From: Paramicrobacterium fandaimingii
GTDB lineage: Bacteria > Actinomycetota > Actinomycetes > Actinomycetales > Microbacteriaceae
Reading direction: 5' to 3'
Length of the DNA: 64,000 nucleotides
Assembly: GCF_011751745.2 (NCBI RefSeq)
Contig: NZ_CP061170.1
Location: 1,054,001-1,118,000, forward strand
In this document: piece after piece, positions 24,349 to 33,083 of the stretch
Position numbering within the stretch: the stretch's first letter is position 1
Layout: the number at the start of each line of letters is the position of its first letter
The notes under the pieces: generated by a model
What the model saw: the letters and a program-made list of their open reading frames with translations, nothing else
The model's database searches: none
What the model was told of the DNA's origin: nothing
Translations under genes and position numbers: made by a program

Positions 24349-24432
24349 TCCTTGCGAGGAGCTGTGCGTCGGTGCAAAACCTGCAGCACAGCGTGCCGTA
24401 GCCGTGGATTTTCAGGCAGCGGCCGTAGCATT

Positions 24433-24948
24433 ATGCGCATGCCACACCACGATTCCGAGCGCCCGCTTGTCGGCGTTGTCATGGGAAGCGATTCCGACTG
24501 GCGCGTCATGAGCGATGCGAGCCAGGTGCTCACCGACTTCGCAATCGACCATGAGGTTGAAGTGGTCAGCGCGCACCGCACGCCAGAGAAGATGATTGCC
24601 TACGGCAAGGATGCTGCGTCACGCGGTCTCAAGGTGATCATCGCCGGGGCAGGCGGCGCCGCACACCTGCCTGGCATGCTCGCCGCGGTCACCACGCTTC
24701 CCGTTGTCGGCGTTCCCGTGCCCCTCGCGACCCTTGACGGGCTCGATTCGCTGCTGTCGATCGTGCAGATGCCCGCGGGCGTCCCCGTCGCCACCGTCTC
24801 GATCGGCGGCGCCAAGAACGCCGGCCTGATCGCCGCAAAAATACTCGGCACGTCAGACCCCGACCTGCAGAGCAGACTCGAAGACTATGCACACGATCTC
24901 GCCGCGCAGGTTGAGGTCAAGAACGAGAATCTCAAAAACTCTCTATGA
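24433..24948 (+). CDS. purE: N5-carboxyaminoimidazole ribonucleotide mutase PurE
   Basis: A 171-residue enzyme converting N5-carboxy-AIR, the product of PurK, to 4-carboxy-AIR in purine synthesis. It has [24 protein letters not shown] and [13 protein letters not shown], the standard nucleotide-binding and catalytic segments (Ser, His). The ATG at 24433 or the one at 24439 starts the protein; the frame upstream to 24352 is not conserved in type. Its stop overlaps the LCP gene start (ATGA). The separation from purK at 1.3-2.4 kb is the anomaly discussed in the findings. Confidence 0.97.
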   Translation: MRMPHHDSERPLVGVVMGSDSDWRVMSDASQVLTDFAIDHEVEVVSAHRTPEKMIAYGKDAASRGLKVIIAGAGGAAHLPGMLAAVTTLPVVGVPVPLATLDGLDSLLSIVQMPAGVPVATVSIGGAKNAGLIAAKILGTSDPDLQSRLEDYAHDLAAQVEVKNENLKNSL

Positions 24949-26303
24949 GCACACTGGTCGCAAATCCGATCAGGCACCCGGATACCGCCTCATCGCCGAT
25001 GATGACGCGGCGTGCGTGGTGGCTTCTCATCTTGGGGTTCGTGATTCCCGGATCAGCACAAGTGCTGGCCGGAAATCGCAAGCTCGGACGCTTCGGGCTG
25101 GGCGCGACGCTGGGAATGTGGACGACGGCGATCATCGCCGTGCTGCTTTTCTCGTTTATGCGCACCCCGTTCATCAGCGTTGTCACGCAGGGCTGGTTTC
25201 TGCTGGCCGCACAGGCGTTCCTCCTCGCCTACGGCGTGCTCTGGCTCGTGCTCACCCTGAACACCTTCCGGTTGCTGAAGATCATCAAAGCGGCACCGAG
25301 CGCTCGCTTCTGGATCGCCGCCGCGACAGTGATCTTTCTCGTGCTGTCGGTCGGCAGCGCGGGCGGGGCCGCTTACTACGCGGGAATCGCGCGCGGCGCG
25401 CTCGGCTCCATCTTCGGCAACTCAGCACCCGTAGCGCCTGTCGACGGGCGCTACAACATTCTGCTGCTCGGCGGCGACGCCGGTGAAGACCGCGAGGGCC
25501 TTCGGCCCGACAGCATCTCCGTTGTCAGCATCGACGCGAACACCGGAGCGGCCACCATCATCGGACTGCCCCGAGACCTGCTCCGCGTTCCGTTCTCCGA
25601 CGGCCCCTTCCACGATGCGTATCCTGATGGTTACCAGAACTGCGATGTGAGCGCGTGCAAGCTCAACTCGGTGTACACAGAAGCGCAGCTGCGGCACCCT
25701 GAGTGGTACCCGGATGCCGAGGGCCAGGGAAGCTCTCCGGGCATCGAGGCGACGCGCGACGCTGCCGAAGGCATCACCGGCCTCACCGTGCAGTTCTACG
25801 TTCTGATCGACATGGCCGGGTTCTCGCAGATGATCGACGCGCTCGGCGGCGTTGAGATCGACGTCAAGGAGCGCCTGCCCATTGGCGGCGACGAGCACCT
25901 CAACAACGTCGACGGCTGGATCGAGGCAGGAAAACAGAAACTCGATGGCTACCACGCCGAATGGTACGCGCGCTCGCGCCACTCAACGAGCGACTGGGAT
26001 CGCATGCGCAGGCAGCATGAGCTGCAAGAGGCGATTCTTCACCAGTTCACTCCGGGCAACGTGCTCACGAAGTTTCAGGCGATTGCCGATGCGGGTACCC
26101 AGGTCGTCAAGACCGACGTGCCGCAGTCGATGCTCGGCTACTTCAGCGATCTCGCGCTCAAGACACGCGAGCACGAGATCACCAACCTTGAGCTCTCGCC
26201 GCCGACGGTGCCCGACCAAGACAACCCCAACTTCGAGCACATCCATGAGCTCGTCGTTGACGCCGTCGCACCGCCGGAGACCACGTCGAGTGACGACACG
26301 TAG
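24945..26303 (+). CDS. LytR-CpsA-Psr (LCP) family wall-polymer ligase
   Basis: A 452-residue membrane protein. Three or four hydrophobic segments fill the first 150 residues; the rest is an extracytoplasmic LCP domain starting near [20 protein letters not shown], with [11 protein letters not shown] and [16 protein letters not shown] carrying the Asp and Arg residues that bind the pyrophosphate lipid. LCP enzymes transfer polyprenyl-diphosphate-linked glycans to peptidoglycan. It is co-translated with purE, yet its likely substrate is the polymer made by the genes from 28.8 kb on. It ends 31 bases from the convergent protease gene. Confidence 0.93.
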   Translation: MSTLVANPIRHPDTASSPMMTRRAWWLLILGFVIPGSAQVLAGNRKLGRFGLGATLGMWTTAIIAVLLFSFMRTPFISVVTQGWFLLAAQAFLLAYGVLWLVLTLNTFRLLKIIKAAPSARFWIAAATVIFLVLSVGSAGGAAYYAGIARGALGSIFGNSAPVAPVDGRYNILLLGGDAGEDREGLRPDSISVVSIDANTGAATIIGLPRDLLRVPFSDGPFHDAYPDGYQNCDVSACKLNSVYTEAQLRHPEWYPDAEGQGSSPGIEATRDAAEGITGLTVQFYVLIDMAGFSQMIDALGGVEIDVKERLPIGGDEHLNNVDGWIEAGKQKLDGYHAEWYARSRHSTSDWDRMRRQHELQEAILHQFTPGNVLTKFQAIADAGTQVVKTDVPQSMLGYFSDLALKTREHEITNLELSPPTVPDQDNPNFEHIHELVVDAVAPPETTSSDDT

Positions 26304-26334
26304 CGACACGTAGGGGCAACGGTCAGGTTCGGTT

Positions 26335-27519
26335 TTAGCCGGCCGCACATGATTCGGTCGATACGGGCGACGTGAACGACTCGGCCTGCGCCAGCACAGG
26401 GGAGAGCTCCTCCATTGACAGGGCAAACCCCACGTTCTGCTGATTGTCAGCCTTGGCGAAGATCATGCCGACCACCGCACCGTCAGCATCGAGCAGGGGG
26501 CCACCGGAATTTCCATGTTGAACGTGTGCAGCAAGAGTCGTGACAGAACGCGTGACCCCGGTCTCCCCGTAGATGCTGCTGACGCTCATGTCGCTCGTGC
26601 CCACGACGGCGGCGCTGCGTGAGACGAACGGTCCTCCAAACGGGTAGCCCTGAAAGAAGACTGTTGCGCCGTTGTCTGGGTTTGCGGTGAACGGTAATGG
26701 TTCTGCGCTGAGGCCATTCACATCGAGCACCGCGATGTCGGCGTCGGCATCGAAATAGACAACGGATGCCGCACGGGGCAGCTCGCCCGGCGGTTCGACA
26801 ACGACAGCCGAGGCGCCGGCGACAACGTGCGCGTTCGTCATGATCAGATCGTCGCCGATGACGAAACCGCTTCCGGCGCTCCGAGTGCCGCACGTCGGGG
26901 CGTTTGCGGTGATACGCGCAACAGATTCGGCCGCGGTGCGAAGAGCTGGCGTCTGGGTATCGGCGTCGGGGATCGTGACGTCGCTTGGAACCCCAGCGGC
27001 GTCGAGAATCGACGGAAGCCCATCGGAGATGACAAGACCGCGAAACTGAGAAATGGCACCGAGAACCGGCGTCGGCGTCACGTCGTTCAAGGTTTTCATC
27101 AAGGTGGACGACGCCACGGCCTGCGTCAGGGTGGGGATGCCGAGAGCGCTCGTGCTCATACCGAGCGTCATCACGACGAGGAGCGCGACCAAACCGCTGA
27201 CGATCGCACCGAGAAGTCGATCGACAATGCCCAGCTTGAGTTTGCGAACAGGTCCGGCGATGAGCCTTCCGAGCCACGACCCGACACTGATGCCGATCCC
27301 GACGACGATGAGGCCGGAGGCAAGTGCGGCCGCGACGTTCCAGCCCGCCGCAGGAATAGCGCCAGAGACGAGAGGCATGATCAAAAGGGCAACGAGGCCG
27401 CCAGCGATCATTCCGGCAATTGCTCCGATCGTGTGGAGCAATCCGCGATTCCACCCACCGATGAGTGCAACGAGCAGGACGACGACGAAGACAACGTCGA
27501 TGATGATTCCGGCAGTCAT
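26335..27519 (-). CDS. MarP-like membrane serine protease (CvpA-trypsin fusion)
   Basis: A 394-residue protein. Residues about 1-165 hold four membrane helices of the CvpA/colicin-V-production type. The rest is a trypsin-like protease outside the membrane: TNAHVVAG (His), DADIAVLDV (Asp) and HGNSGGPLLD (Ser), with two Cys (SAPTCGTRS region and the C-terminal SCAAG) that may form the regulatory disulphide known in MarP. MarP of Mycobacterium is needed for acid and oxidative-stress resistance and peptidoglycan remodelling. It lies 14 bases upstream, in gene order on the minus strand, of nothing but its own stop; the GT4 gene precedes it. Confidence 0.9.
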   Translation of the reverse strand: MTAGIIIDVVFVVVLLVALIGGWNRGLLHTIGAIAGMIAGGLVALLIMPLVSGAIPAAGWNVAAALASGLIVVGIGISVGSWLGRLIAGPVRKLKLGIVDRLLGAIVSGLVALLVVMTLGMSTSALGIPTLTQAVASSTLMKTLNDVTPTPVLGAISQFRGLVISDGLPSILDAAGVPSDVTIPDADTQTPALRTAAESVARITANAPTCGTRSAGSGFVIGDDLIMTNAHVVAGASAVVVEPPGELPRAASVVYFDADADIAVLDVNGLSAEPLPFTANPDNGATVFFQGYPFGGPFVSRSAAVVGTSDMSVSSIYGETGVTRSVTTLAAHVQHGNSGGPLLDADGAVVGMIFAKADNQQNVGFALSMEELSPVLAQAESFTSPVSTESCAAG

Positions 27520-27533
27520 GCGCTCACCTGCTC

Positions 27534-28667
27534 TCAGAGATCGGCATGCAGTGCCCAGACCGCCTCGGCGGCGGACGACCAGCTGAACGAGTGGCCGCGA
27601 TCCTGCGACAGGATCGAAAGTCGGTTTCGCAGGTCGTCGTCCTCGACGACTTCGCTAATGGCTTCGGCAAGACGCTCGGGGTAGCCAGGGCCGTCCGCTT
27701 CGACGACCTGCCCATAACCACCGGCAGTTTCGAGCAGAGCAGCATCGTCGGCGTGGATGACCGGCGTTCCGAACGTGAACGCCTCAACGACAGGAAGTCC
27801 GAAGCCTTCGCCGACGCTGGGAAACACAAACGCTGTGGCACGCGAGAGCACAAGCGCGAGATCGGCGTCTGACAACTGACCGAGGCCCGCGACGCGTCCC
27901 TCGACAACGCCCGCCTCGTCGGCAACTGTTTCGATCGTGAGCTCGCCCCAGCTCTCGGGGCCGATAATCAGAAGCGGAATGTCAGGTGCTGAGGGGAGGG
28001 CCATCGCGGAAATCAGGTCGACGATGCCGTGCCGAGGATCGAGCGATCCCTTCGCGACGATGTACTGGGGTGGCAGACCGAGTTCGAGAGCGCGCTGCTC
28101 CGGAACAACGGGCAGCCGGAGCGTGCTCGGCGCTGCTCCGGCGATGACACGTATCCGATCGCCGAAATCCGCGATGTCTGCAAGCTGGTCCGCCACCGCG
28201 TGGGTCGGCACGACAACGGCGTCTGCATACTTTCGCGCACGCTTGAGCAGAGCCTTCTGCAGGCTAACCGTGGCTGGTGTAAACGATTTTGGATGCGTCC
28301 ACGGAAGAACATCGTGAATCGTGACTGTCGACTGCGAACCTGTCTCGAGATCGTGCTTCACCAAGGGGGCGAGCAAGGTTGGGGAGTGAAGCAGCCCCGT
28401 TGCCAAAGACGAGCCGCCCACGCCCATCTGCCAGGCGGCGCTCAACTCACGCCGCCGCAGCGTCGTCTGAGTGAGTCTGCTTAACCCACCGAGGCGATTC
28501 TTGACCTTCTCAAGTACCTCGTTGTCGCGCGCAGCGATAATGCCTTCTACGTCGCAACCAGACGGCGCGTGGCGAATAAGTGCCCGTGTGAGGTCTCGCG
28601 TATACGAACCGAGGTCCCCCCGAACTGGTGGCACCATCTCATCGACAATCACACGCATCGTGACCAT
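27534..28667 (-). CDS. Glycosyltransferase family 4 protein
   Basis: A 377-residue GT-B transferase. The donor-binding half has IVAKGSLDPRHGIVDLI, then LLIIGPESWGEL, and the family GT4 segment FPSVGEGFGLPVVEAFTFGT with the two conserved Glu residues. The N terminus MRVIVDEMVPPVRGDLGSYT fits the acceptor domain of a mannosyl- or rhamnosyltransferase. The start is the ATG at 28667 or 28658. It lies directly upstream of the MarP-like gene (14-base gap, same strand) and is divergent from the secreted CWB2 protein, at the left end of the glycan locus. Confidence 0.9.
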   Translation of the reverse strand: MVTMRVIVDEMVPPVRGDLGSYTRDLTRALIRHAPSGCDVEGIIAARDNEVLEKVKNRLGGLSRLTQTTLRRRELSAAWQMGVGGSSLATGLLHSPTLLAPLVKHDLETGSQSTVTIHDVLPWTHPKSFTPATVSLQKALLKRARKYADAVVVPTHAVADQLADIADFGDRIRVIAGAAPSTLRLPVVPEQRALELGLPPQYIVAKGSLDPRHGIVDLISAMALPSAPDIPLLIIGPESWGELTIETVADEAGVVEGRVAGLGQLSDADLALVLSRATAFVFPSVGEGFGLPVVEAFTFGTPVIHADDAALLETAGGYGQVVEADGPGYPERLAEAISEVVEDDDLRNRLSILSQDRGHSFSWSSAAEAVWALHADL

Positions 28668-28783
28668 GGATACTCCGTTTCTGCCTAGTGCTGGCGGGGG
28701 AAAGACCGCAAAACGGTCGTCCTTAAACCTACGGGATAAACCTGGTCTAAAAGGAGTTACCAGAAGTTAAGGGTGTGGTTTTT

Positions 28784-31129
28784 GTGAAAGTTGTGAATAG
28801 TATGTACACCATGACCAGCCGTCTTCGCAGCGCAATTGTGCGCTCGCTCGTGCTTCTCACCGTTGGAGTTATGACAGCAGCGGTGCTCACAGCGATGCCA
28901 ATTGACGTGCAAAAGGCCGAAGCTGCGTCATTCGACGCCGGGCACATCATCGATGACGAGGTGTTCTACGACTCGACAACGATGACCGAGAGCCAGATCC
29001 GGTCGTTCATCAACAGCAAGGTTCCGAAGTGCCGGTCAGGCTACACCTGTCTCGACGCGTACAAAGAGAACACCACGGCCAGGTCGGCGAGCAAATATTG
29101 CAAGGCTATGTCTGGGGGAAAGAACGACGACGCAGCTCGTATCATCTACAAGGTATCGCGTGCATGTGACATCAACCCGCAGGTGATTCTGGTCACGCTG
29201 CAGAAGGAGCAGGGTCTTCTCACGCACGAATGGCCGTCGGAATGGCGCTACACGATTGCGATGGGATTCGGCTGCCCAGACGGCGCAGACTGCAACTCAA
29301 AATACTTCGGCTTCCAGAACCAGCTGTATCTCGGGGCGCGACAGTTTCAGATCTACCGTCTCTACCCGAATGACTTCGGCTACCGTGCCGGCCGCACGAA
29401 CACGATCAAGTGGCACCCCAACTCGTCGTGCGGTACCAGCAGGGTATACATCCAGAACCAGGCAACGGCTGGGCTTTACAACTACACGCCCTACCGTCCT
29501 AACTCCGCGGCGTTGAATGCTGGGTGGGGAACGGGTGACAAATGCTCGTCATACGGAAACCGCAACTTCTTCCTGTACTTCAACACGTGGTTCGGCAGCA
29601 CCTATAAGGGCTACTCCGCAAACCCGCAGCTCGAAGCCCTGCAGAAGAAGTACTTCAGTCAACTCGGCTACACGACGAGCGGCCTTGAGCACTATTCGAA
29701 CGGCGGAGTCGGCCAGGAGTTCGAGAAGGGCTGGGCGTACGGAAGCAAATCGACCGGGGCCTACTACACGAAGACCGACATCGGTCGCTCCTACATCGCC
29801 TTACGTGGGCCCGTGGGCAAGCTCGGCTACCCCACGTCGAACCCGAAGGGGGAGCGCGATGGCGGGTCAAGTCAGCAGTTCCAGAAGGGCGCTCTCTACT
29901 ACTCGCCGAAATTCAGCATCCATCTCCTCGGCGGAGAGATCCGCAACTCGTATGTTGCGCTGAAGGGTCCGTCGGGCATACTCGGCTTCCCCCTCGACGC
30001 GCAGAAGTCACTCGGCGGCGACAAGGTCATGCAGCCGTTCGAGAAGGGCGCTCTCTATTCATCGAAATCTCTGGGCACTCACCTCATGCAGAGTGCGATC
30101 GGTACGGCATACAACAAGGGCGGCGGGGTGAAGAGCTCACTCGGATTCCCGGTCGACAGCACCAAGAAGAACTCCGATGGGTCCGTATACCAGGAGTTCC
30201 AGGGCGGCTGGCTCTCAGTCTCGAAGAGCGGAAACGCCACGATCACCGACCGGATCTACGGCAGTGACCGCTATTCCACATCGGTAAAGATCTCGCGCAC
30301 GAGTGGATCGGCCACGGGGGGCACCGTCTATATCGCAACGGGGCAGAACTATCCCGATGCGTTGAGCGCTGCCGCTGCTGCGGGTGCGAAAGACGCGCCT
30401 CTGCTTCTGGTCAAGGGAAGCAGCATTCCCTCGACGGTTGCCGCTGAGCTTAAGCGGCTGAAGCCGAAGAGCATCGTCGTTGTCGGCGGCACCGGCGTGG
30501 TGACCTCGGGTGTTGCGAAGCAACTCGGCTCATACGGCTCCGTGTCGCGCATATCCGGAATCGACCGTTATGAGACCTCGCGCAACGCGGCACTCACCTT
30601 CGGAAAGGCGAGTACGGCATTCATCGCCACAGGACGAAACTTCCCGGATGCGCTCTCAGCGGGCGCCGCAGCCGGGTCTGTGGATGCTCCGGTCATTCTG
30701 GTCGACGGCATGCGCGAGCCGCTCACATCCGCCACAAAGAGCACATTGACGAAGCTAGGCGTGAAGAACGTCGTGATCGCCGGTGGAACCGGAGTCGTGT
30801 CGACAACGATTGAAAGCCAGCTGAAGAACGCCGGGTTCGGCGTGAAGCGACTTGCAGGCAAGGATCGCTACGCAACGGCAGCCGCGGTCAATTCGGCCTA
30901 CTTCTCGTCGTCGTCGGCCGCCTACGTCGCCACGGGCGCGAACTACGCCGATGCGCTCACAGGAGGAGTCGCTGCCGCCAGGTCGGGCTCGGCCATGTAC
31001 ATCACAACGCAAAAGTGCATGCCAGCATCGATCAGAAACGCAGCGGTCAAACAAGCACCGGAGACCGTGCACGTGATCGGTGGACCGCTTGTCGTCTCGT
31101 CGCACTCCGCGCGTTTCGGCGGTTGCTGA
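28784..31129 (+). CDS. Secreted wall protein: lysozyme-like domain, LGFP repeats, CWB2 repeats
   Basis: About 781 residues. After a signal peptide (cut near AEAASF) come: a domain of about 240 residues with VILVTLQKEQGLLTHEWP, possibly a lysozyme/glucosaminidase-like fold with Glu as catalyst; LGFP-type repeats (KLGYPTSN, ILGFPLDA, SLGFPVDS); and three CWB2 wall-binding repeats (YGSDRYSTSVKIS, SGIDRYETSRNA, AGKDRYATAAAV). The start is unclear: GTG at 28775 or 28784, ATG at 28802 or 28811; AAGGG favours 28784. A short hairpin GACCG-N5-CGGTC lies upstream at 28704-28718. The first domain is nearly the same as in the protein at 55514. Confidence 0.88.
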   Translation: MKVVNSMYTMTSRLRSAIVRSLVLLTVGVMTAAVLTAMPIDVQKAEAASFDAGHIIDDEVFYDSTTMTESQIRSFINSKVPKCRSGYTCLDAYKENTTARSASKYCKAMSGGKNDDAARIIYKVSRACDINPQVILVTLQKEQGLLTHEWPSEWRYTIAMGFGCPDGADCNSKYFGFQNQLYLGARQFQIYRLYPNDFGYRAGRTNTIKWHPNSSCGTSRVYIQNQATAGLYNYTPYRPNSAALNAGWGTGDKCSSYGNRNFFLYFNTWFGSTYKGYSANPQLEALQKKYFSQLGYTTSGLEHYSNGGVGQEFEKGWAYGSKSTGAYYTKTDIGRSYIALRGPVGKLGYPTSNPKGERDGGSSQQFQKGALYYSPKFSIHLLGGEIRNSYVALKGPSGILGFPLDAQKSLGGDKVMQPFEKGALYSSKSLGTHLMQSAIGTAYNKGGGVKSSLGFPVDSTKKNSDGSVYQEFQGGWLSVSKSGNATITDRIYGSDRYSTSVKISRTSGSATGGTVYIATGQNYPDALSAAAAAGAKDAPLLLVKGSSIPSTVAAELKRLKPKSIVVVGGTGVVTSGVAKQLGSYGSVSRISGIDRYETSRNAALTFGKASTAFIATGRNFPDALSAGAAAGSVDAPVILVDGMREPLTSATKSTLTKLGVKNVVIAGGTGVVSTTIESQLKNAGFGVKRLAGKDRYATAAAVNSAYFSSSSAAYVATGANYADALTGGVAAARSGSAMYITTQKCMPASIRNAAVKQAPETVHVIGGPLVVSSHSARFGGC

Positions 31130-31208
31130 CCCGCGGACGTCGTTCGGCGAATACCGAGAACATCGGGTTAGACTCCCGGAGCGTCAAAATACGTTCCAGG
31201 AAAGGGTG

Positions 31209-32165
31209 ATGGTGAGCGGTCCCTCACGCGTGACAGCGGTCATCGTCGCCTACAACCGCCGGGATCTGCTGACGGAAGTGCTTGACGCGCTGGCGCATCA
31301 GACGCGAGCTGTCGACGCGATCGTCGTCGTCAACAACGCGTCAACGGACGACACATCGCAGGTCGTTCGAGAGAGTGGCCTGGACATCACGCTCATTGAG
31401 CTCACGAGCAATACCGGCGGAGCGGGCGGGTTCGCCGTGGGCATGGCCGCGGCGATGGTGAGAGATAATCCGGACTGGATCTGGGTTATGGACGACGACA
31501 CGGTTCCCGACAAGCATGCGCTGCTCGGACTGATGAACACGGTGACCGCGTACCCGGGAAGCTCGCTTGCGGCCGTCGGCTCTCGCGTCGTCTGGACCGA
31601 TGGTGACGAGCACCCGATGAACACCCCACGTGAGAATCCCTTTGCGTCGTCACAAGAGAAGAGCGATGCGGATGCCGTCGGCGCGATGCCAGTGCGATCG
31701 CTGTCGTTCGTGTCGTCGATGTATCGCGCCGAGAGAGTCCGCGCTGTCGGCTACCCTCTCGTCGATTATTTTCTCTGGAACGACGATTTCGAGTTCAGCA
31801 CGCGAGTTCTTCGGGGGCATCGAGGACTTTCTACCCCGGCAAGCATCGTCGTTCACAAGACTGCGCGACGGGGATCGACAGATGATGACCCGGGCGAGCG
31901 GTTCCGCTTCGAAGTTCGTAACAAGATCTGGCTCTTTCGTCACTCACGTGGGCTCCGGCCGGCAGAGAAGCTCGTGTACGGTGCATCGAGCCTGTTGCGC
32001 TGGGGGCGGACGGCGCTGAAGTCGACCGACCGGCGTGTTCTTCGCGAAGGATTTACTCGAGGGAAACGTGAGGCGGGAGAGCGCCCGCCGCGACCAAATA
32101 CTGAGGTCTTGCGCGACGTCGGCGTGCCCAGAGACGTTTTGGCTGAACTAGGACGTGCTGAGTGA
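31209..32165 (+). CDS. Glycosyltransferase family 2 protein, GlfT1-like
   Basis: A 318-residue GT-A transferase. VTAVIVAYNRRDLLTEVLDA starts the fold, VVVNNASTDDT and IWVMDDDTVP contain the nucleotide- and metal-binding Asp residues (DDD), and TGGAGGFAVGM is characteristic of the galactofuranosyltransferase GlfT1 family. With UDP-galactopyranose mutase encoded at 49.6 kb this suggests it adds the first galactofuranose to a lipid-linked rhamnose-GlcNAc primer; that is inferred. The frame extends to 31080, but the ATG at 31209 follows GGAAAGG. The stop overlaps the next start (GTGA). Confidence 0.85.
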   Translation: MVSGPSRVTAVIVAYNRRDLLTEVLDALAHQTRAVDAIVVVNNASTDDTSQVVRESGLDITLIELTSNTGGAGGFAVGMAAAMVRDNPDWIWVMDDDTVPDKHALLGLMNTVTAYPGSSLAAVGSRVVWTDGDEHPMNTPRENPFASSQEKSDADAVGAMPVRSLSFVSSMYRAERVRAVGYPLVDYFLWNDDFEFSTRVLRGHRGLSTPASIVVHKTARRGSTDDDPGERFRFEVRNKIWLFRHSRGLRPAEKLVYGASSLLRWGRTALKSTDRRVLREGFTRGKREAGERPPRPNTEVLRDVGVPRDVLAELGRAE

Positions 32166-33046
32166 GCGACGTATCAGCCGATCAGCGATTTTCTCTGCTG
32201 CTTCCGGTATACGGCAACGACGAGCCGTCGCAATTCGAGCGGGCTTTCGCCAGCGCGACGACAGGCCAGACTCTCAGCCCTACAGAGGTCGTTCTCGTAC
32301 AGGACGGTCCCGTTCCCCATGAGCTTGAGAGTGCGCTTGTTCGTGCGAAAGAGAGTTGCCCAGCCCCTCTCGTTCACGTCGTTATCGACGAGCGCGGAGG
32401 GCTCGCACAGGCACTGACGCTCGGGCTTGAGCGCTGCTCGTACGACATCGTTGCCCGCATGGATGCCGATGACGTCGCTCTGTCTGAACGATTTGCTCGA
32501 CAGATGGCGAAGATGGGCGAAGGATATGACCTCGTCGGCACGGGTATGTATGAGTTCGCTGATGATACAAGTGAGGTGCTGGGGCGGCGGACCCCACCAG
32601 TCGGCGCGGAAGCGATCGCCAAGTACGCGCGTTTTCACGATCCGTTCAATCACCCGACGGTCATGTATCGCAAGGCGGTCGTCGCACGCGCGGGGAACTA
32701 TGAGGACATTGGGCTCATGGAGGACTATTGGCTCTTTGCCCGCATGATCAATGCTGGCGCCCGCGTCGAGAACTTGCCTGACCCACTCGTGATGTATCGT
32801 GTTGGCGCCGGAGCCTATGCGCGCCGAGGAGGTAAGCGGCAGTTTGAAGCCGAGTGGAACCTCCAGAAGGCGCTTCGAAGAATCGGGTTCACCACACGCG
32901 TGCAGTTCCTCCGCAATATTGCCATGCGCGGCGTGTACCGCTTCGTGCCCGTCGGTATTCGTCGAGTCTTGTATCGACGAATGATCCAACGCGGGTTCTC
33001 TGACGTCTCGCCACCGTCAACCTCGCATGGAAGGGCGACGTCATAA
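32162..33046 (+). CDS. Glycosyltransferase family 2 protein
   Basis: A 294-residue GT-A transferase with SLLLPVYGNDEPSQFE, VVLVQDGPVP and the DxD-type ARMDADDVA (about residue 100), followed by NHPTVMYRKAVV and DYWLFARM. Similar enzymes add hexoses, such as in amylovoran-type and other capsule loci. The GTG start overlaps the stop of the GlfT1-like gene, so the two are co-translated. Donor and acceptor cannot be told from the sequence. Confidence 0.88.
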   Translation: MSDVSADQRFSLLLPVYGNDEPSQFERAFASATTGQTLSPTEVVLVQDGPVPHELESALVRAKESCPAPLVHVVIDERGGLAQALTLGLERCSYDIVARMDADDVALSERFARQMAKMGEGYDLVGTGMYEFADDTSEVLGRRTPPVGAEAIAKYARFHDPFNHPTVMYRKAVVARAGNYEDIGLMEDYWLFARMINAGARVENLPDPLVMYRVGAGAYARRGGKRQFEAEWNLQKALRRIGFTTRVQFLRNIAMRGVYRFVPVGIRRVLYRRMIQRGFSDVSPPSTSHGRATS

Positions 33047-33083
33047 CGGTGGGACGCGGGCAATCGGGAGTGTGTAGCTGGCA

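Noticed and set aside
28704-28718. Hairpin GACCG-N5-CGGTC upstream of the CWB2 protein gene as a riboswitch or operator
   Set aside because: Only five pairs, no second element and no match to a known regulatory RNA; kept as a remark only.
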